Source of the DNA: Delftia tsuruhatensis
GTDB lineage: Bacteria; Pseudomonadota; Gammaproteobacteria; Burkholderiales; Burkholderiaceae_C
NCBI RefSeq assembly: GCF_903815225.1
Contig: NZ_LR813084.1
Location: 5,542,001 to 5,606,000 of the forward strand
Reading direction: 5' to 3'
DNA length: 64,000 bases
Under the pieces are notes generated by a model. That model had not been told where the DNA came from. It ran no database searches and worked only from the letters and a program-made list of their open reading frames with translations. Of this stretch, positions 26,225 through 35,670 are shown in pieces (the stretch's first letter is position 1; each line of letters starts with the position of its first letter). The translations under genes were made by a program, and so were the position numbers.

Positions 26225-27244
26225 TCAAGGCCTGCTGCAACGCATCCACAATCCATCGATCACGCGGGCCAGCGTACTGCCCTGCCGGGGCACGGACAGG
26301 TCCTCGGCCAGGTCTTCGGCCAGGGTCTCCAGCGCGACGGCCTGGGTCAGCGTGCGCATGCCGCACTCCATGGCCACGGCCGTGTCCAGATAGGTGACGC
26401 GCGGGCCGCTCACATTCCAGCGCATGCGCTCGCGCACGCGGCCGACCAGGCTCATCTGCCGGCGCATGGTCTCCATCTGCCCTGCAAGGGCCTGGCGTAT
26501 GCGCTCGCCGGCCTCGGGCCTGTCCTCCTCCTGCCGGCGCATGGCCGCCTCCTGCTGCTCCAGCGTGCGGTCCAGGGCCTGCAAGGCGGCCTCGCGCCCC
26601 AGGCGGGCCTCGTCATGGCGCGGCAGCTCCGCGCGCAGCCGGGCCAGCACCTGCTCCCGCTCGCGCCCATAGATGGCCACGGCGGCGCGGCCCGTGCGTG
26701 CGCAGGCTTCGGCGGACAGCACCAGCCGCTGCGGGGAGGCCTCGGCACTGAGTTGCTGCGGACGGAAGCTGCGGCAGTCCCGCATCTCCTCCAGCAGGCG
26801 CATGTCCTCCAGGTGCCGACGCATGCGCTCATCCTCCTTGCGGGCTTCGAGCGCGTGGCGGGCCAGCATCTCCTGGCGCTGGCGCTGCAGGCCCAGCAGT
26901 TCGCGCCAGCCTCCGCGCAGCCGGGCCTCGAACCGCGCCTGCTCGCCCTGGGCACCGCGCTGCAACAGTTCGCCCTCCTGGCGCAGTCTGGCCTGCAGGT
27001 AGCCATGCACACCGTCGCGCTCGCAGGCGTACTCGACGATGCGGCCACCGCCCCCATCGCCCACGCTGCGCCAAGTGCTGCGTGCGCAGGCCTTCCGCTC
27101 CCCCAGCACCCGGCCTATCGAGGTGCCTGAGGCGGCGCCCCAGGGAGCCGCCTTGACGGCCAGGACCCCGCCATCGTCACCGCCGCAACCGCCCAGCAGC
27201 AGGACCAGGCCCGCCGCCGACGGCCACATTCGTTGCCAACGCAT
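26225..27244 (-). CDS. Hypothetical coiled-coil lipoprotein
   Basis: A 339-aa protein with a lipoprotein signal peptide ending LLLGGC (C20) and the rest rich in Arg, Glu and Leu with long predicted coiled coils (about 85-150 and 190-275). No enzyme motif is visible. GGAGGAGG precedes the ATG at 27244. It is convergent with the GlcD gene (six-base gap) and divergent from a CI-like regulator across an AT-rich 120-base promoter region (27245-27364). It may be a periplasmic structural or envelope-stress protein. Confidence 0.7.
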   Translation of the reverse strand: MRWQRMWPSAAGLVLLLGGCGGDDGGVLAVKAAPWGAASGTSIGRVLGERKACARSTWRSVGDGGGGRIVEYACERDGVHGYLQARLRQEGELLQRGAQGEQARFEARLRGGWRELLGLQRQRQEMLARHALEARKEDERMRRHLEDMRLLEEMRDCRSFRPQQLSAEASPQRLVLSAEACARTGRAAVAIYGREREQVLARLRAELPRHDEARLGREAALQALDRTLEQQEAAMRRQEEDRPEAGERIRQALAGQMETMRRQMSLVGRVRERMRWNVSGPRVTYLDTAVAMECGMRTLTQAVALETLAEDLAEDLSVPRQGSTLARVIDGLWMRCSRP

Positions 27245-27364
27245 GTGTCCTCCTCCGCATGTGATTTCCAGGTTCGGCCCTGGATGTTAACTATCAATCA
27301 AGCTGTCAACGTGATTTGTTTCAATAGTCACTGCGCTCCCGGACTTATCCCATAGCGTTCCCGC

Positions 27365-27787
27365 ATGCAGGATGCAAAGCAGCGGTTTGCGCAGAAATTA
27401 CGTGATTCCATGGAGGCCCGGGGCTATGAGGCCAAACCCTCCGTGCTGGAGCGCGAATTCAATACCCGTTTCTGGGGCAAGCCCATGTCCCTGCACGGTG
27501 TGCGCCTGTGGCTGCTGGGCAGGACCATGCCCGACAACAAGAAACTGGCAGCGCTGGCCGACTGGCTGCAGGTGCCGCTGGAAGAATTCATCCGCGCGCC
27601 GCAGCCCGTACGCGAGGTGCGCGAGCCCAAGGGCAGCTGGTCCGCAGGACTGGGCTACGAGGACAACGAACTGTTCAAGATCTATCTGCGCCTGCCCGTG
27701 CCCAAGCGCCGGCTGGCGCGCGACGTGATCCTGGCCATCGCCCGCGCCCACGAGGCCGAGGAAGCGGAACGCGCCGCAGGCTCTTGA
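27365..27787 (+). CDS. Cro/CI-type helix-turn-helix regulator
   Basis: A 140-aa DNA-binding protein. The helix-turn-helix region spans about 5-78 (FAQKLRDSMEARGYEAKPSV, LHGVRLWLLGRTMPDNKKLA, ALADWLQVPLEEF), a pattern seen in short betaproteobacterial repressors. The C-terminal 60 residues are helical and may dimerise. It faces the lipoprotein gene head-to-head, so it may regulate it. Confidence 0.75.
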   Translation: MQDAKQRFAQKLRDSMEARGYEAKPSVLEREFNTRFWGKPMSLHGVRLWLLGRTMPDNKKLAALADWLQVPLEEFIRAPQPVREVREPKGSWSAGLGYEDNELFKIYLRLPVPKRRLARDVILAIARAHEAEEAERAAGS

Positions 27788-27839
27788 GCATGCGGCGCGT
27801 CAGCGGCTTCGTCGACGGGCACCAGCGGCCCCGCCCGTA

Positions 27840-28190
27840 TCAGCCCCCCATGGAGCGCTGGCGTGCATCGCGCTGTGCCGGCGTTTCCTGGAGCAGCTCG
27901 TTGATCACTTCCTGGCGCGTCTTGCCGGAGCCCGCCTGCTGTGCCTGGGCAGGATAGACACCCTGGTTGAAGCGCGAGCTGCCGCCCTCACGGACTGCCG
28001 CCGCGGCTTCTGCCATGACCTGGGCGCGCGTCTTGCTGCTCTGGAAATGCGAGGGGTGGATGGTGGCGCCCGCCTCGTTGTTGGCCGGGTGCACATAGCC
28101 TGCGGCCATCGCGGCGCCAGGCAGCGCCAGGGCTGCGGCGGCGGCCAGGCCAGCGATCAGGGAAGCGGAGGGGAAGCGGCGTTGCGTCAT
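27840..28190 (-). CDS. DUF4148 small periplasmic protein
   Basis: A 116-aa protein with a cleavable signal peptide (SASLIAGLAAAAALALPGAA) and two DUF4148 repeats, SSKTRAQVMAEAAAAVREG and GKTRQEVINELLQE. The start at 28190 has AAGGAAC eight bases upstream. Members of this family in metal-resistant Burkholderiales are small metal-induced periplasmic proteins of unclear function. A TGACA-N4-TGTCA site lies 117 bases upstream, the same architecture as the operator between czcI and czcR, which suggests shared control with the adjacent czc locus. Confidence 0.85.
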   Translation of the reverse strand: MTQRRFPSASLIAGLAAAAALALPGAAMAAGYVHPANNEAGATIHPSHFQSSKTRAQVMAEAAAAVREGGSSRFNQGVYPAQAQQAGSGKTRQEVINELLQETPAQRDARQRSMGG

Positions 28191-28306
28191 GGTCGGGTTC
28201 CTTTCAGGGCGTTGGTTATTCGTTCTCCCCACGCCCCGCAGGGCAGGGCGCCGGGGAGAGGACTCCAATGTAGAAACCGGCCCCCCACGGCAGCCGCACA
28301 GGGTGG

Positions 28307-28320
28307 TGACATTGCTGTCA
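28307..28320. promoter_or_regulatory. TGACA-N4-TGTCA site upstream of the DUF4148 gene
   Basis: TGACATTGCTGTCA has perfect five-base arms around four bases. It matches the architecture and arms of the 34933-34946 palindrome in the czcI/czcR gap and sits at a similar distance from the gene it would control (117 against 105 bases). Confidence 0.5.
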
Positions 28321-28342
28321 TATTTCCGACACACAACTTCGC

Positions 28343-28373
28343 AAAAAAAAGGCCACGGCAGCCTGCCGTGGCC
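28343..28373 (-). terminator. Rho-independent terminator of the czc operon
   Basis: GGCCACGGCA (28351-28360) and TGCCGTGGCC (28364-28373) pair perfectly over ten bases. On the minus strand the stem is followed by eight T residues (28350-28343). It lies 20 bases beyond the czcA stop and ends the leftward czcICBA transcript before the DUF4148 promoter. Confidence 0.85.
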
Positions 28374-28393
28374 TGTCAAGGGCGGATCCGCCG

Positions 28394-31300
28394 TCAAACG
28401 GCGGGTACACCGCCCTGGGGCAGAGCCCCTCCCGAAACCGGCCCGTCGCCGTCACCGCCGCCCTGGGCTTCCGAAGGATCCTTGCGGTGCACCAGCCAGT
28501 ACAGCAGCGGCAGCACCAGCAGCGTCAGGATGGTGGACGACAGGATGCCGCCGATCACCACCGTGGCCAGCGGCCGCTGCACCTCGGCGCCCGTGCCCGT
28601 GGCGATGGCCATGGGCACGAAGCCCAGCGAGGCGACCAGGGCCGTCATCAGCACGGGGCGCAGCCGCGTGAGCGCGCCTTCGGTGACGGCATCGAACACG
28701 CTGCGGCCTTCCTCGCGCAGCGAGCGGATGTAGGAGATCATCACCAGCCCGTTGAGCACGGCCACGCCCGACAGCGCGATGAAGCCCACGGCCGCCGAGA
28801 TGGACAGCGGGATGTCGCGCAGCCACAGCGCCAGGATGCCGCCCGTGAGCGCGAAGGGAATGCCCGTGAACACGACCAGCCCGTCGCGCACGTTGCCGAA
28901 CATGGCGAACAGCAGCACGAAGACCAGCATCAGCGCCACGGGCACGACGATCTGCAGGCGCCGGGTCGCGGACTCCAGGTTCTCGAAGGTGCCGCCCCAG
29001 CGCGTCCAGTAGCCGGGCGGCAGCGTGAGGCTCTCCAGGCTCTGCTGGGCATCGCCGACGAAGGAGCCGATGTCGCGCCCGCGCACGTTGGCGCTGACCA
29101 CGATGCGGCGCTTGCCGTCCTCGCGGCTGACCTGGTTGGGGCCGGGCGCGATCTCGAAGCGGGCCACGGCCGACAGCGGCACGAAGCCGATGCGCCCGTC
29201 GGCACCGCGCGGCAGGGCGATCGGCAGGCGGCCCAGGGCCTCCACGTCGTTGCGCACCATGTCGGGCAGGCGCACCTGGATGTCGAAGCGCTTGTCGCCC
29301 TCGAACACCGTGCCGGCCTCGGTACCGCCCATGGCCGTGCTGATGGCGTCCTGCACGTCGCCCATGTTCAGGCCATGGCGCGAGGCCTTCTCGCGGTCGA
29401 TGTGCACGGTGAGCATGGGCAGGCCCGAGGTCTGCTCGATCTTGACCTCGGAGGCGCCCGCGATCTGCTGCAGCATGCCGGCCACGGTCTGCGCGTTCTT
29501 CTCCAGCACGGCCATGTCGTCGCCGAAGATCTTGATGGCCACGTCGCTGCGCACGCCCGAGATCAGCTCGTTGAAGCGCAGCTGTATGGGCTGGGAGAAC
29601 TCGTAGTTGTTGCCCGGCACACGGTCCACCGCAGCCTGCACGGCGGCCAGCAGTTCCTCGCGCGGGCGCGCCGGGTCCGGCCACTGGCTGCGGGGCTTGA
29701 GCATGATGTAGCCGTCCGAGATGTTGGGCGGCATGGGGTCGGAGGCGATCTCGGCCGTGCCGGTGCGCGCGAACACGCGGTCGATCTCTGGGAACTCCTT
29801 CTTCAGCGTCTTCTCGATCTGGATCTGCATCTCTATCGATTGCGTGAGGCTGGTGCCAGGGATGCGCAGCGCCTGGATGGCGAAGTCGCCCTCGTTGAGG
29901 TTGGGCGCGAACTCGCTGCCCAGCCGCGTGGCCAGCAGCAGGGACAGCGCCACGGCCACGCCGGCGGCCGTGAGCACCACGGCCGGCGCGGCCATGACGC
30001 GCGACAGCACGGGCGCATAGGCGCGGCGCGCCCAGCCCATGAGGCGGTTCTCCTTCTCGCCCACCTTCTTGCCGATGAACAGCGCGATGGCGGCGGGAAT
30101 GAAGGTGATGGACAGCAGCATGGCGCCGGCCAACGCGATGACCACCGTGAGCGCCATCGGGTGGAACATCTTGCCCTCCACGCCGGTGAGCGCAAAGATG
30201 GGCAGGTAGACCACCATGATGATGAGCTGGCCGAACAGCAGCGGGCGGCGTGCCTCCCTGGCCGCGGCGAACACCTCGTGGAAGCGTTCGCTGCGCGTCA
30301 GCAGCCTGCCGCGCGCCTCCTGCGCGTGGGCCAGGCGGCGCACGCAGTTCTCCACGATGACCACGGCACCGTCGATGATGATGCCGAAGTCCAGCGCCCC
30401 CAGGCTCATGAGGTTGGCGCTGACCTTGTACTGCACCATGCCCGTGAAGGTGAACAGCATGGACAGCGGGATGATCAGCGCCGTGATCAGCGCCGCGCGC
30501 AGGTTGCCCAGGAACAGGAAGAGGATGACCACGACCAGGGCCGCGCCCTCGACCAGGTTCTTCTTGACCGTGGCGATGGCCTTGTCCACGAGGTTGGTGC
30601 GGTCGTAGACGGTGATGGCCTTGACGCCGTGCGGCAGGCCGCGGTTGATCTCGGCCATGCGCTGGTCCACGGCGCGCGAGACGGTGCGGCTGTTCTCGCC
30701 GATCAGCATGAACACCGTGCCCAGCACCACCTCGCGGCCGTTGTCGGTGGCCGCGCCCGTGCGCAGCTCGCGGCCCAGGCCGACTTCGGCCAGGTCGCGG
30801 ATGCGGATGGGCAGGCCCTGGGCCGAGCCCACGATGACCTCGCGGATGTCCTCGATGCCGCGCACCTGGCCCGGCGCGCGGATCAGGTACTGCTCGCCCT
30901 GGCGCTCGATGTAGCCCGCACCCACGTTGGTGTTGTTGCGCTGCAGCGCCGTGACGATGTCGGCCAGCGTGAAGCCGTAGGCCGACAGCTTCTCGGGCGC
31001 GGGCGCCACCAGGTACTCCTTGGCATAGCCGCCGATGGAGTTGATCTCGGTGACGCCGGGCACGTTGCGCAGCTGCGGCTTGATCACCCAGTCCTGGATC
31101 TCGCGCAGGTCCATGGGCGTGTAGGGCGTGCCGTCGGGTTTTCTGGCGCCCTCCTCGGCCTCCACGGTCCACAGGTAGATCTCGCCCAGGCCCGTGGAGA
31201 TGGGGCCCAGCGTGGGCGTGATGCCCGCAGGCAGGCTGTCGCGCGCCTGCTGTATGCGCTCGCCCACGAGCTGGCGCGCGAAGTAGATGTCCGTGCCGTC

Positions 31301-31594
31301 CTTGAACACCACGGTGACCTGGGACAGGCCGTAGCGCGACAGAGAGCGCGTCTGCTCCAGGTTCGGCAGGCCGGCCATCACCGTCTCGATGGGATAGGTG
31401 ATGCGCTGCTCGGTCTCCAGCGGCGAATAGCCGCTGGCCTGGGTATTGATCTGCACCTGGACATTGGTGATGTCGGGCACGGCGTCGATGGGCAGGCGCT
31501 GGTAGTTGTAGATGCCCAGGCCCGCCATGCCCAGCACGGCCAGCAGCACCAGCCAGCGCTGCTCTATGGCGAATCGGATGATGCGTTCAAACAT
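28394..31594 (-). CDS. czcA: Heavy-metal RND efflux pump, CzcA type
   Basis: A 1066-aa inner-membrane RND pump with twelve helices and two large periplasmic loops. The signature DFGIIIDGAVVIVEN at 402-416 has the DFGx3D...EN spacing of HME-RND exporters and matches the Zn/Co/Cd subgroup rather than the Cu/Ag one. It would use the proton gradient to expel divalent metal from the periplasm through CzcB and CzcC. It is the last gene of czcICBA and is followed by a strong terminator. Confidence 0.93.
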   Translation of the reverse strand: MFERIIRFAIEQRWLVLLAVLGMAGLGIYNYQRLPIDAVPDITNVQVQINTQASGYSPLETEQRITYPIETVMAGLPNLEQTRSLSRYGLSQVTVVFKDGTDIYFARQLVGERIQQARDSLPAGITPTLGPISTGLGEIYLWTVEAEEGARKPDGTPYTPMDLREIQDWVIKPQLRNVPGVTEINSIGGYAKEYLVAPAPEKLSAYGFTLADIVTALQRNNTNVGAGYIERQGEQYLIRAPGQVRGIEDIREVIVGSAQGLPIRIRDLAEVGLGRELRTGAATDNGREVVLGTVFMLIGENSRTVSRAVDQRMAEINRGLPHGVKAITVYDRTNLVDKAIATVKKNLVEGAALVVVILFLFLGNLRAALITALIIPLSMLFTFTGMVQYKVSANLMSLGALDFGIIIDGAVVIVENCVRRLAHAQEARGRLLTRSERFHEVFAAAREARRPLLFGQLIIMVVYLPIFALTGVEGKMFHPMALTVVIALAGAMLLSITFIPAAIALFIGKKVGEKENRLMGWARRAYAPVLSRVMAAPAVVLTAAGVAVALSLLLATRLGSEFAPNLNEGDFAIQALRIPGTSLTQSIEMQIQIEKTLKKEFPEIDRVFARTGTAEIASDPMPPNISDGYIMLKPRSQWPDPARPREELLAAVQAAVDRVPGNNYEFSQPIQLRFNELISGVRSDVAIKIFGDDMAVLEKNAQTVAGMLQQIAGASEVKIEQTSGLPMLTVHIDREKASRHGLNMGDVQDAISTAMGGTEAGTVFEGDKRFDIQVRLPDMVRNDVEALGRLPIALPRGADGRIGFVPLSAVARFEIAPGPNQVSREDGKRRIVVSANVRGRDIGSFVGDAQQSLESLTLPPGYWTRWGGTFENLESATRRLQIVVPVALMLVFVLLFAMFGNVRDGLVVFTGIPFALTGGILALWLRDIPLSISAAVGFIALSGVAVLNGLVMISYIRSLREEGRSVFDAVTEGALTRLRPVLMTALVASLGFVPMAIATGTGAEVQRPLATVVIGGILSSTILTLLVLPLLYWLVHRKDPSEAQGGGDGDGPVSGGALPQGGVPAV

Positions 31595-31617
31595 GGAGTG
31601 CTCCGTTCATGAACGCA

Positions 31618-32985
31618 TCAATGCGCGTGTTCGGCCGTGGCCTTGCCCTGCTCGGCCTTGAGCACGAAGCTGCCCTCGGCCACGTAGGACTGGCCGGGCT
31701 TGAGGCCTTCCAGCACTTCCGTGTTCTTGGCATCGGTGCGGCCGATGCGCACGGGCTGGGCGCGGAAACCGCCCTGCACGGGCACGAAGACCACGGTCTG
31801 CTGGCCTTCCAGGCGCTGGATGGCCGCACTGGCCACGGCCAGCGGCACCTGCTGCGAGGAGGCCGTCAGCTCCACGTTCACGAACAGGCCCGGGCGCCAG
31901 ACGCCATCGGGGTTGGGCAGGGTGATGCGGGCCGGCGCCGTGCGCGTGTCCTGGCCGATCAGCGAGCCCACGTAGGCCACCTCGCCCGTGGCCGCGGAGT
32001 CGAAGGCCGTGGCACGCACCGTGGCCTTCTCGCCCACGCGCACGGCGGGCAGGTCGGAGGCGGCCACGCGCATCTCGGCCCAGACCGAGCGCAGGTCGGA
32101 GATGGTGAAGACCTGGGTGGAGTCCTGCACGGCCTCGCCCACGGACAAATGCTTTTCCACGACCACCCCATCGAAGGGTGCGCGCAGCTCGAAGCGGTTG
32201 AGCCCGCCCGCACCCCCCGCTCCCGCGCCGGTGGCGGCCAGCTTCTGCTGCGCGTTGGAGACGGCGATCTCGGCCTCGCGCAGCGCCTGCTGGGCCTGCA
32301 GGTAGTCCTGCTCGGCCGAGACCTTTTCCTCCCACAGCTGCTTTTCACGCGCATGCGTGGTGCGCGCCAGCGCCAGGCGCTTTTGCGCGGCCGCCAGCTC
32401 GCTGCGCTGCTCGGACACCGTGGCGCTGCTGAGCACGGCCAGCAACTGGCCTTTCTTCACGACCTGGCCCAGGTTGGCGGGCACGCTCTCGGCCACGCCG
32501 ATCACGCGCGGCACCACGTGGGCCGTGCGGTCTTCGTTGAAGCGGATCTCGCCGGGCAGTTGCAGCACGGAGCGCACCGTGGCCGGGCCCGCCTCGGCCA
32601 GCGACACGCCGGCCGTGCGGGTGCGCTGGGCATCCATGGCGATCAGGCCCTCGTCGTCGTCATGCCCGGCCTCGGCACCGGCCTTGGGGGCCGGCTTGTC
32701 CTTGGACTCCTCATGGTGCTCGTCGTCCGCATGGCCTTCGTCGTGCTTGTGTTCTGCTGCACCGGAGGCGGCCTTGCCGCCCGCAGCGCTGCCGTGGTGT
32801 TCTTCATCGGCATGGCTTGCAGCCTCGCTGTGCCCGTGGCCATGGCCGTCGGACTTGGCGGCCCCCGTATCAGGGCCGCTGCGCAGGATCAGCACGGCGG
32901 CCAGTGCGCCCAGCGCGAGGATGGCGGCAATCGCCACCAGGGTACGGCGCGGTGTCATGGCAGGGGTGGAAGGTGTGGGGTTCAT
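31618..32985 (-). CDS. czcB: RND periplasmic adaptor, CzcB type
   Basis: A 455-aa membrane-fusion protein. An N-terminal membrane anchor (about 14-35) leads into a His/Asp/Glu-rich stretch (about 45-112, repeated HGHGHSEA, EEHHG, EHKHDEGH), a likely metal-binding segment, then barrel, lipoyl and alpha-hairpin domains (PGEIRFNEDRTAHVVPRVIG near residue 144). It links CzcA to CzcC across the periplasm. ATG overlaps the czcC stop, so translation is coupled. The C-terminus also ends in His (AEHAH). Confidence 0.92.
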   Translation of the reverse strand: MNPTPSTPAMTPRRTLVAIAAILALGALAAVLILRSGPDTGAAKSDGHGHGHSEAASHADEEHHGSAAGGKAASGAAEHKHDEGHADDEHHEESKDKPAPKAGAEAGHDDDEGLIAMDAQRTRTAGVSLAEAGPATVRSVLQLPGEIRFNEDRTAHVVPRVIGVAESVPANLGQVVKKGQLLAVLSSATVSEQRSELAAAQKRLALARTTHAREKQLWEEKVSAEQDYLQAQQALREAEIAVSNAQQKLAATGAGAGGAGGLNRFELRAPFDGVVVEKHLSVGEAVQDSTQVFTISDLRSVWAEMRVAASDLPAVRVGEKATVRATAFDSAATGEVAYVGSLIGQDTRTAPARITLPNPDGVWRPGLFVNVELTASSQQVPLAVASAAIQRLEGQQTVVFVPVQGGFRAQPVRIGRTDAKNTEVLEGLKPGQSYVAEGSFVLKAEQGKATAEHAH

Positions 32986-34316
32986 GGTGCGGCACGGTCG
33001 GGTTCGGATTGGGGTGTCAGGCCGGGTTCCTCGCCCAGCAGGCGGGCGATGTCGGCGGCGGCGCGGTGGGTGGCCAGCAACTGGTCCAGGTACTGGACGC
33101 GGGCCTCGGACCAGGTGCGCTGTGCGTCCAGCACGTCGATATAGGCGAACTTGCCCAGCGCGAAGCCGCGCGAGGCCAGTTCATAGGCCGAACGCGCGGC
33201 AGGCAGCACCTCGCCCGACAGCTGGCCGGCCTGCAGGCGGCTGGTCTGCAGCTGCTCGCGGGCCTCGAACAGTTGCGTCTGCAGCTGGATGCGTGTGGCC
33301 TGCAACTGGTCCTCGGCCTGGTCGGCCAGGCGCAGCGCCTGCAGCTGGTTGCCCCGGTTGCTGTCGAGCACGGGCAGGGGCACGGAGATGCCGACCACGA
33401 GCTGGTTGCGGCCCACCTCGGTGGCGCGCTTGACGCCCAGGCTCAGCGTGGGATCGGGAATGCGGCGGGCGCTTTCCAGGTCCGCGGCAGCGCGGCGCTG
33501 CTCCAGGGTCTGGCGCGCGCCCAACAGGACCGGTGCCTGCTCCATGCGCTTCTGCAGGGACGCCAGCGAAGGCACGCCGGGCAGGTCGTCAACGGCCCCA
33601 TCGGCCTCGCCGTAGGGCCGCACGGCATCGCCCCACAGCGCCTGCATCTGGCTGCGCGCCACGCGCAGGGCCGACTGGGCACGGCCCAGCTCCAGCTGGG
33701 CACCGGACTCGGCCACGCGCGCCCGCGTCTCCTCCAGCGGCGGGATCTTGCCGGCCGCCACGCGCTTGGCGGCGGACTCGCGCACGTTGCGGGCGATCTC
33801 CAGCGTCTGGCCCGACAGCTGCACGCGCTGCTGCGCGGCCAGAACGCCATAGAAGGCCGCGCGTACGTCGGCGCGCAGCGCGGCCTCGGCACCGGCCAGA
33901 TCGGCCAGTGCGACATCGCGCCCGCGCTCGGCCACGCGCATGCGGGCCGCGCGCTTGCCGCCGATCTCCACCGTCTGGTTCCACTGCATGGTCACCGTGC
34001 GCGTGGAACGCCGCGTGTCCTCCTGCAGGAAGGACAGCTCCGGATTGGGCCGGGTCCGGCTCTGCAGCACCGAGCCTTCGCTGGCGGCCAGCGCCTGGCG
34101 CGCGGCGCGCAGGTCGGGATTGTTCTCCAGCGCCAGGGCCGTGGCCTGTTCGAGGGTCAGCACCGGCAAGGCCACGGCAGCCGATGCGGTGCTGGCCCTG
34201 TCGCCAGCGGGCTCGGCGGCGGCCACCGCGCCCGCTGCCAGGCACGCCGCCACGGCCACCGCGCTCCAGCAGCCCTGGCGGATTGTCCTCATCGGAAAGG
34301 ACGGGAATGAAAGCAT
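32982..34316 (-). CDS. czcC: Outer-membrane efflux protein, CzcC type (TolC family)
   Basis: A 444-aa TolC-like channel with signal peptide (CWSAVAVAACLAAGAVAAAE) and two OEP repeats: LTLEQATALALENNPDLRAA near residue 52 and EQRRAAADLESARRIPDPTL near 275. The start at 34316 has AGGAG seven bases upstream; an ATG at 34292 has no such site. It forms the outer-membrane exit of the Czc pump. The operon order I-C-B-A is canonical. Confidence 0.9.
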   Translation of the reverse strand: MLSFPSFPMRTIRQGCWSAVAVAACLAAGAVAAAEPAGDRASTASAAVALPVLTLEQATALALENNPDLRAARQALAASEGSVLQSRTRPNPELSFLQEDTRRSTRTVTMQWNQTVEIGGKRAARMRVAERGRDVALADLAGAEAALRADVRAAFYGVLAAQQRVQLSGQTLEIARNVRESAAKRVAAGKIPPLEETRARVAESGAQLELGRAQSALRVARSQMQALWGDAVRPYGEADGAVDDLPGVPSLASLQKRMEQAPVLLGARQTLEQRRAAADLESARRIPDPTLSLGVKRATEVGRNQLVVGISVPLPVLDSNRGNQLQALRLADQAEDQLQATRIQLQTQLFEAREQLQTSRLQAGQLSGEVLPAARSAYELASRGFALGKFAYIDVLDAQRTWSEARVQYLDQLLATHRAAADIARLLGEEPGLTPQSEPDRAAP

Positions 34317-34453
34317 AAGGAAACTCCTGGCCCGGACCGGATGGCCCGGGCATGCGGCGAGGCCGCAGCTCTGTGAGGGATGCGCAAGCGAGATCGGGGC
34401 GACCCGCGCGGATGCGGGCCGAAAGCCCTGGCGGCTCGCGCCAGCGGCCGGCG

Positions 34454-34828
34454 TCAGCCCTGCCAGCGAGGACGGTCGGGCCGCAATTCCGCCACGGAGT
34501 CGTAGCGTGGAGGAGGTTCGGAGAAGTCGGCCGGCGGCGACGGCACGGCGGCAGGTGCCAGCCGCTCCAGCGACGGGGCCGCCACCCAGGCGTGGCAGCA
34601 GCCGCAATCCGAGGCCGGCCAGGAGGCCGTGCCGTCGTCCAGGGTCTTTGCCTGGGCGCCGGCCTGGCCCGCATCCTTCACGTGCAGGCTGGCCACATGG
34701 CCATGGTGGCCGAAGTGCGTGTTCTCATGCCCGTCATGGCGGCACAGACCTGCCGCCGCCGCCCAGGTCCACTGGAACAGCAAGGCGATCACGAGGATGG
34801 CGAGTGCAGTGAAACGGTGCCGGGTCAT
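34454..34828 (-). CDS. czcI: CzcI-like small metal-responsive protein
   Basis: A 124-aa secreted or anchored protein with an N-terminal hydrophobic segment (FTALAILVIALLFQWTWAAA) followed by GLCRHDGHENTHFGHHGH, the Cys/His arrangement typical of CzcI. A further CGCCHAW lies near residue 79. CzcI is the first gene of many czc operons and modulates induction; mechanism unclear. The start at 34828 places it 105 bases from the presumed CzcR operator. Confidence 0.8.
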   Translation of the reverse strand: MTRHRFTALAILVIALLFQWTWAAAAGLCRHDGHENTHFGHHGHVASLHVKDAGQAGAQAKTLDDGTASWPASDCGCCHAWVAAPSLERLAPAAVPSPPADFSEPPPRYDSVAELRPDRPRWQG

Positions 34829-34931
34829 GGCGCAGGCGGGCTGGACGGACGGAGGGTGGGACTCGATGGAGATTGCATTGTGGACCCTGGCGACTCTAGA
34901 AACAGCGCAGCGACCCCCTCCTGACCGAAAA

Positions 34932-34947
34932 ATGACAAATTTGTCAT
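34932..34947. promoter_or_regulatory. Presumed CzcR operator between czcI and czcR
   Basis: ATGACAAATTTGTCAT is a perfect 16-base palindrome in the 146-base gap shared by the divergent efflux operon and the two-component genes. A dimeric OmpR-type response regulator bound here could control both directions. The inner TGACA-N4-TGTCA recurs at 28307-28320. Confidence 0.65.
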
Positions 34948-34974
34948 CTCCACAAATGGAGGCATTCACCGACA

Positions 34975-35670
34975 ATGCCCTGCATGAAACTGCTGGTCGT
35001 CGAAGACGAAATCAAGCTGGCCGACTACCTCCGCAAGGGCCTGACCGAGGAGGGGTTCGTGGTCGATGTCGCGCACGACGGCATCGATGGCCTGCACCTG
35101 GCCACCGAGCTGTCCTATGACCTCATCGTGCTCGACGGCATGCTGCCGGGCATCGATGGCCTGGCCGTCCTGGCCGCGCTGCGCCAGTCCAAGCAGACGC
35201 CGGTGCTGATGCTGACCGCGCGCGGCCAGGTCGAGGACCGCGTCAAGGGCCTGCAAGGCGGTGCCGACGACTATCTGGTCAAGCCCTTCGCATTTTCCGA
35301 ACTGGTGGCCCGCATCCATGTGCTGCTGCGCCGCAGCGGACCCAGCCAGGTGGCTCCCGAGACCACCATGCTGCGCATGGCCGACCTGGAGCTGGACCTG
35401 ATACGGCGCCGCGCCACGCGCGCCGGCCAGCGGCTGGACCTCACGGCCAAGGAGTTCAACCTGCTGAGCCTGCTGCTGCGCCGCCAGGGCGAGGTGCTGT
35501 CGCGCACCGAGCTGGCCTCCCAGGTCTGGGACATGAACTTCGACAGCGAGACCAACGTGGTCGAGGTGGCCGTGCGGCGCCTGCGCCTGAAGCTGGACCA
35601 GCCCTTCGAGCAGCCGCTGCTGCACACGGTGCGCGGCATGGGCTATGTGCTGGAGTCGCGCGCGCCGTGA
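34975..35670 (+). CDS. czcR: OmpR-type metal response regulator
   Basis: A 231-aa response regulator with receiver domain (about 4-120; phospho-acceptor D54 in LIVLDGMLPG, K in VKPF) and winged-helix domain (about 130-230, ending TVRGMGYVLE). It should activate czcICBA when phosphorylated by the sensor kinase whose GTG overlaps its stop. Two ATGs are possible: 34975 (GGAGG 12 bases upstream) or 34984 (matches the family N-terminus MKLLVVED); I give the former. Confidence 0.88.
   Translation: MPCMKLLVVEDEIKLADYLRKGLTEEGFVVDVAHDGIDGLHLATELSYDLIVLDGMLPGIDGLAVLAALRQSKQTPVLMLTARGQVEDRVKGLQGGADDYLVKPFAFSELVARIHVLLRRSGPSQVAPETTMLRMADLELDLIRRRATRAGQRLDLTAKEFNLLSLLLRRQGEVLSRTELASQVWDMNFDSETNVVEVAVRRLRLKLDQPFEQPLLHTVRGMGYVLESRAP

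Noticed and set aside
28487..31612. A 1041-codon open frame on the plus strand, antisense to czcA
   Set aside because: It is the mirror of a clear RND pump gene in GC-rich DNA; its product is a low-complexity His/Gln/Ala/Arg string with no domain and no ribosome site.
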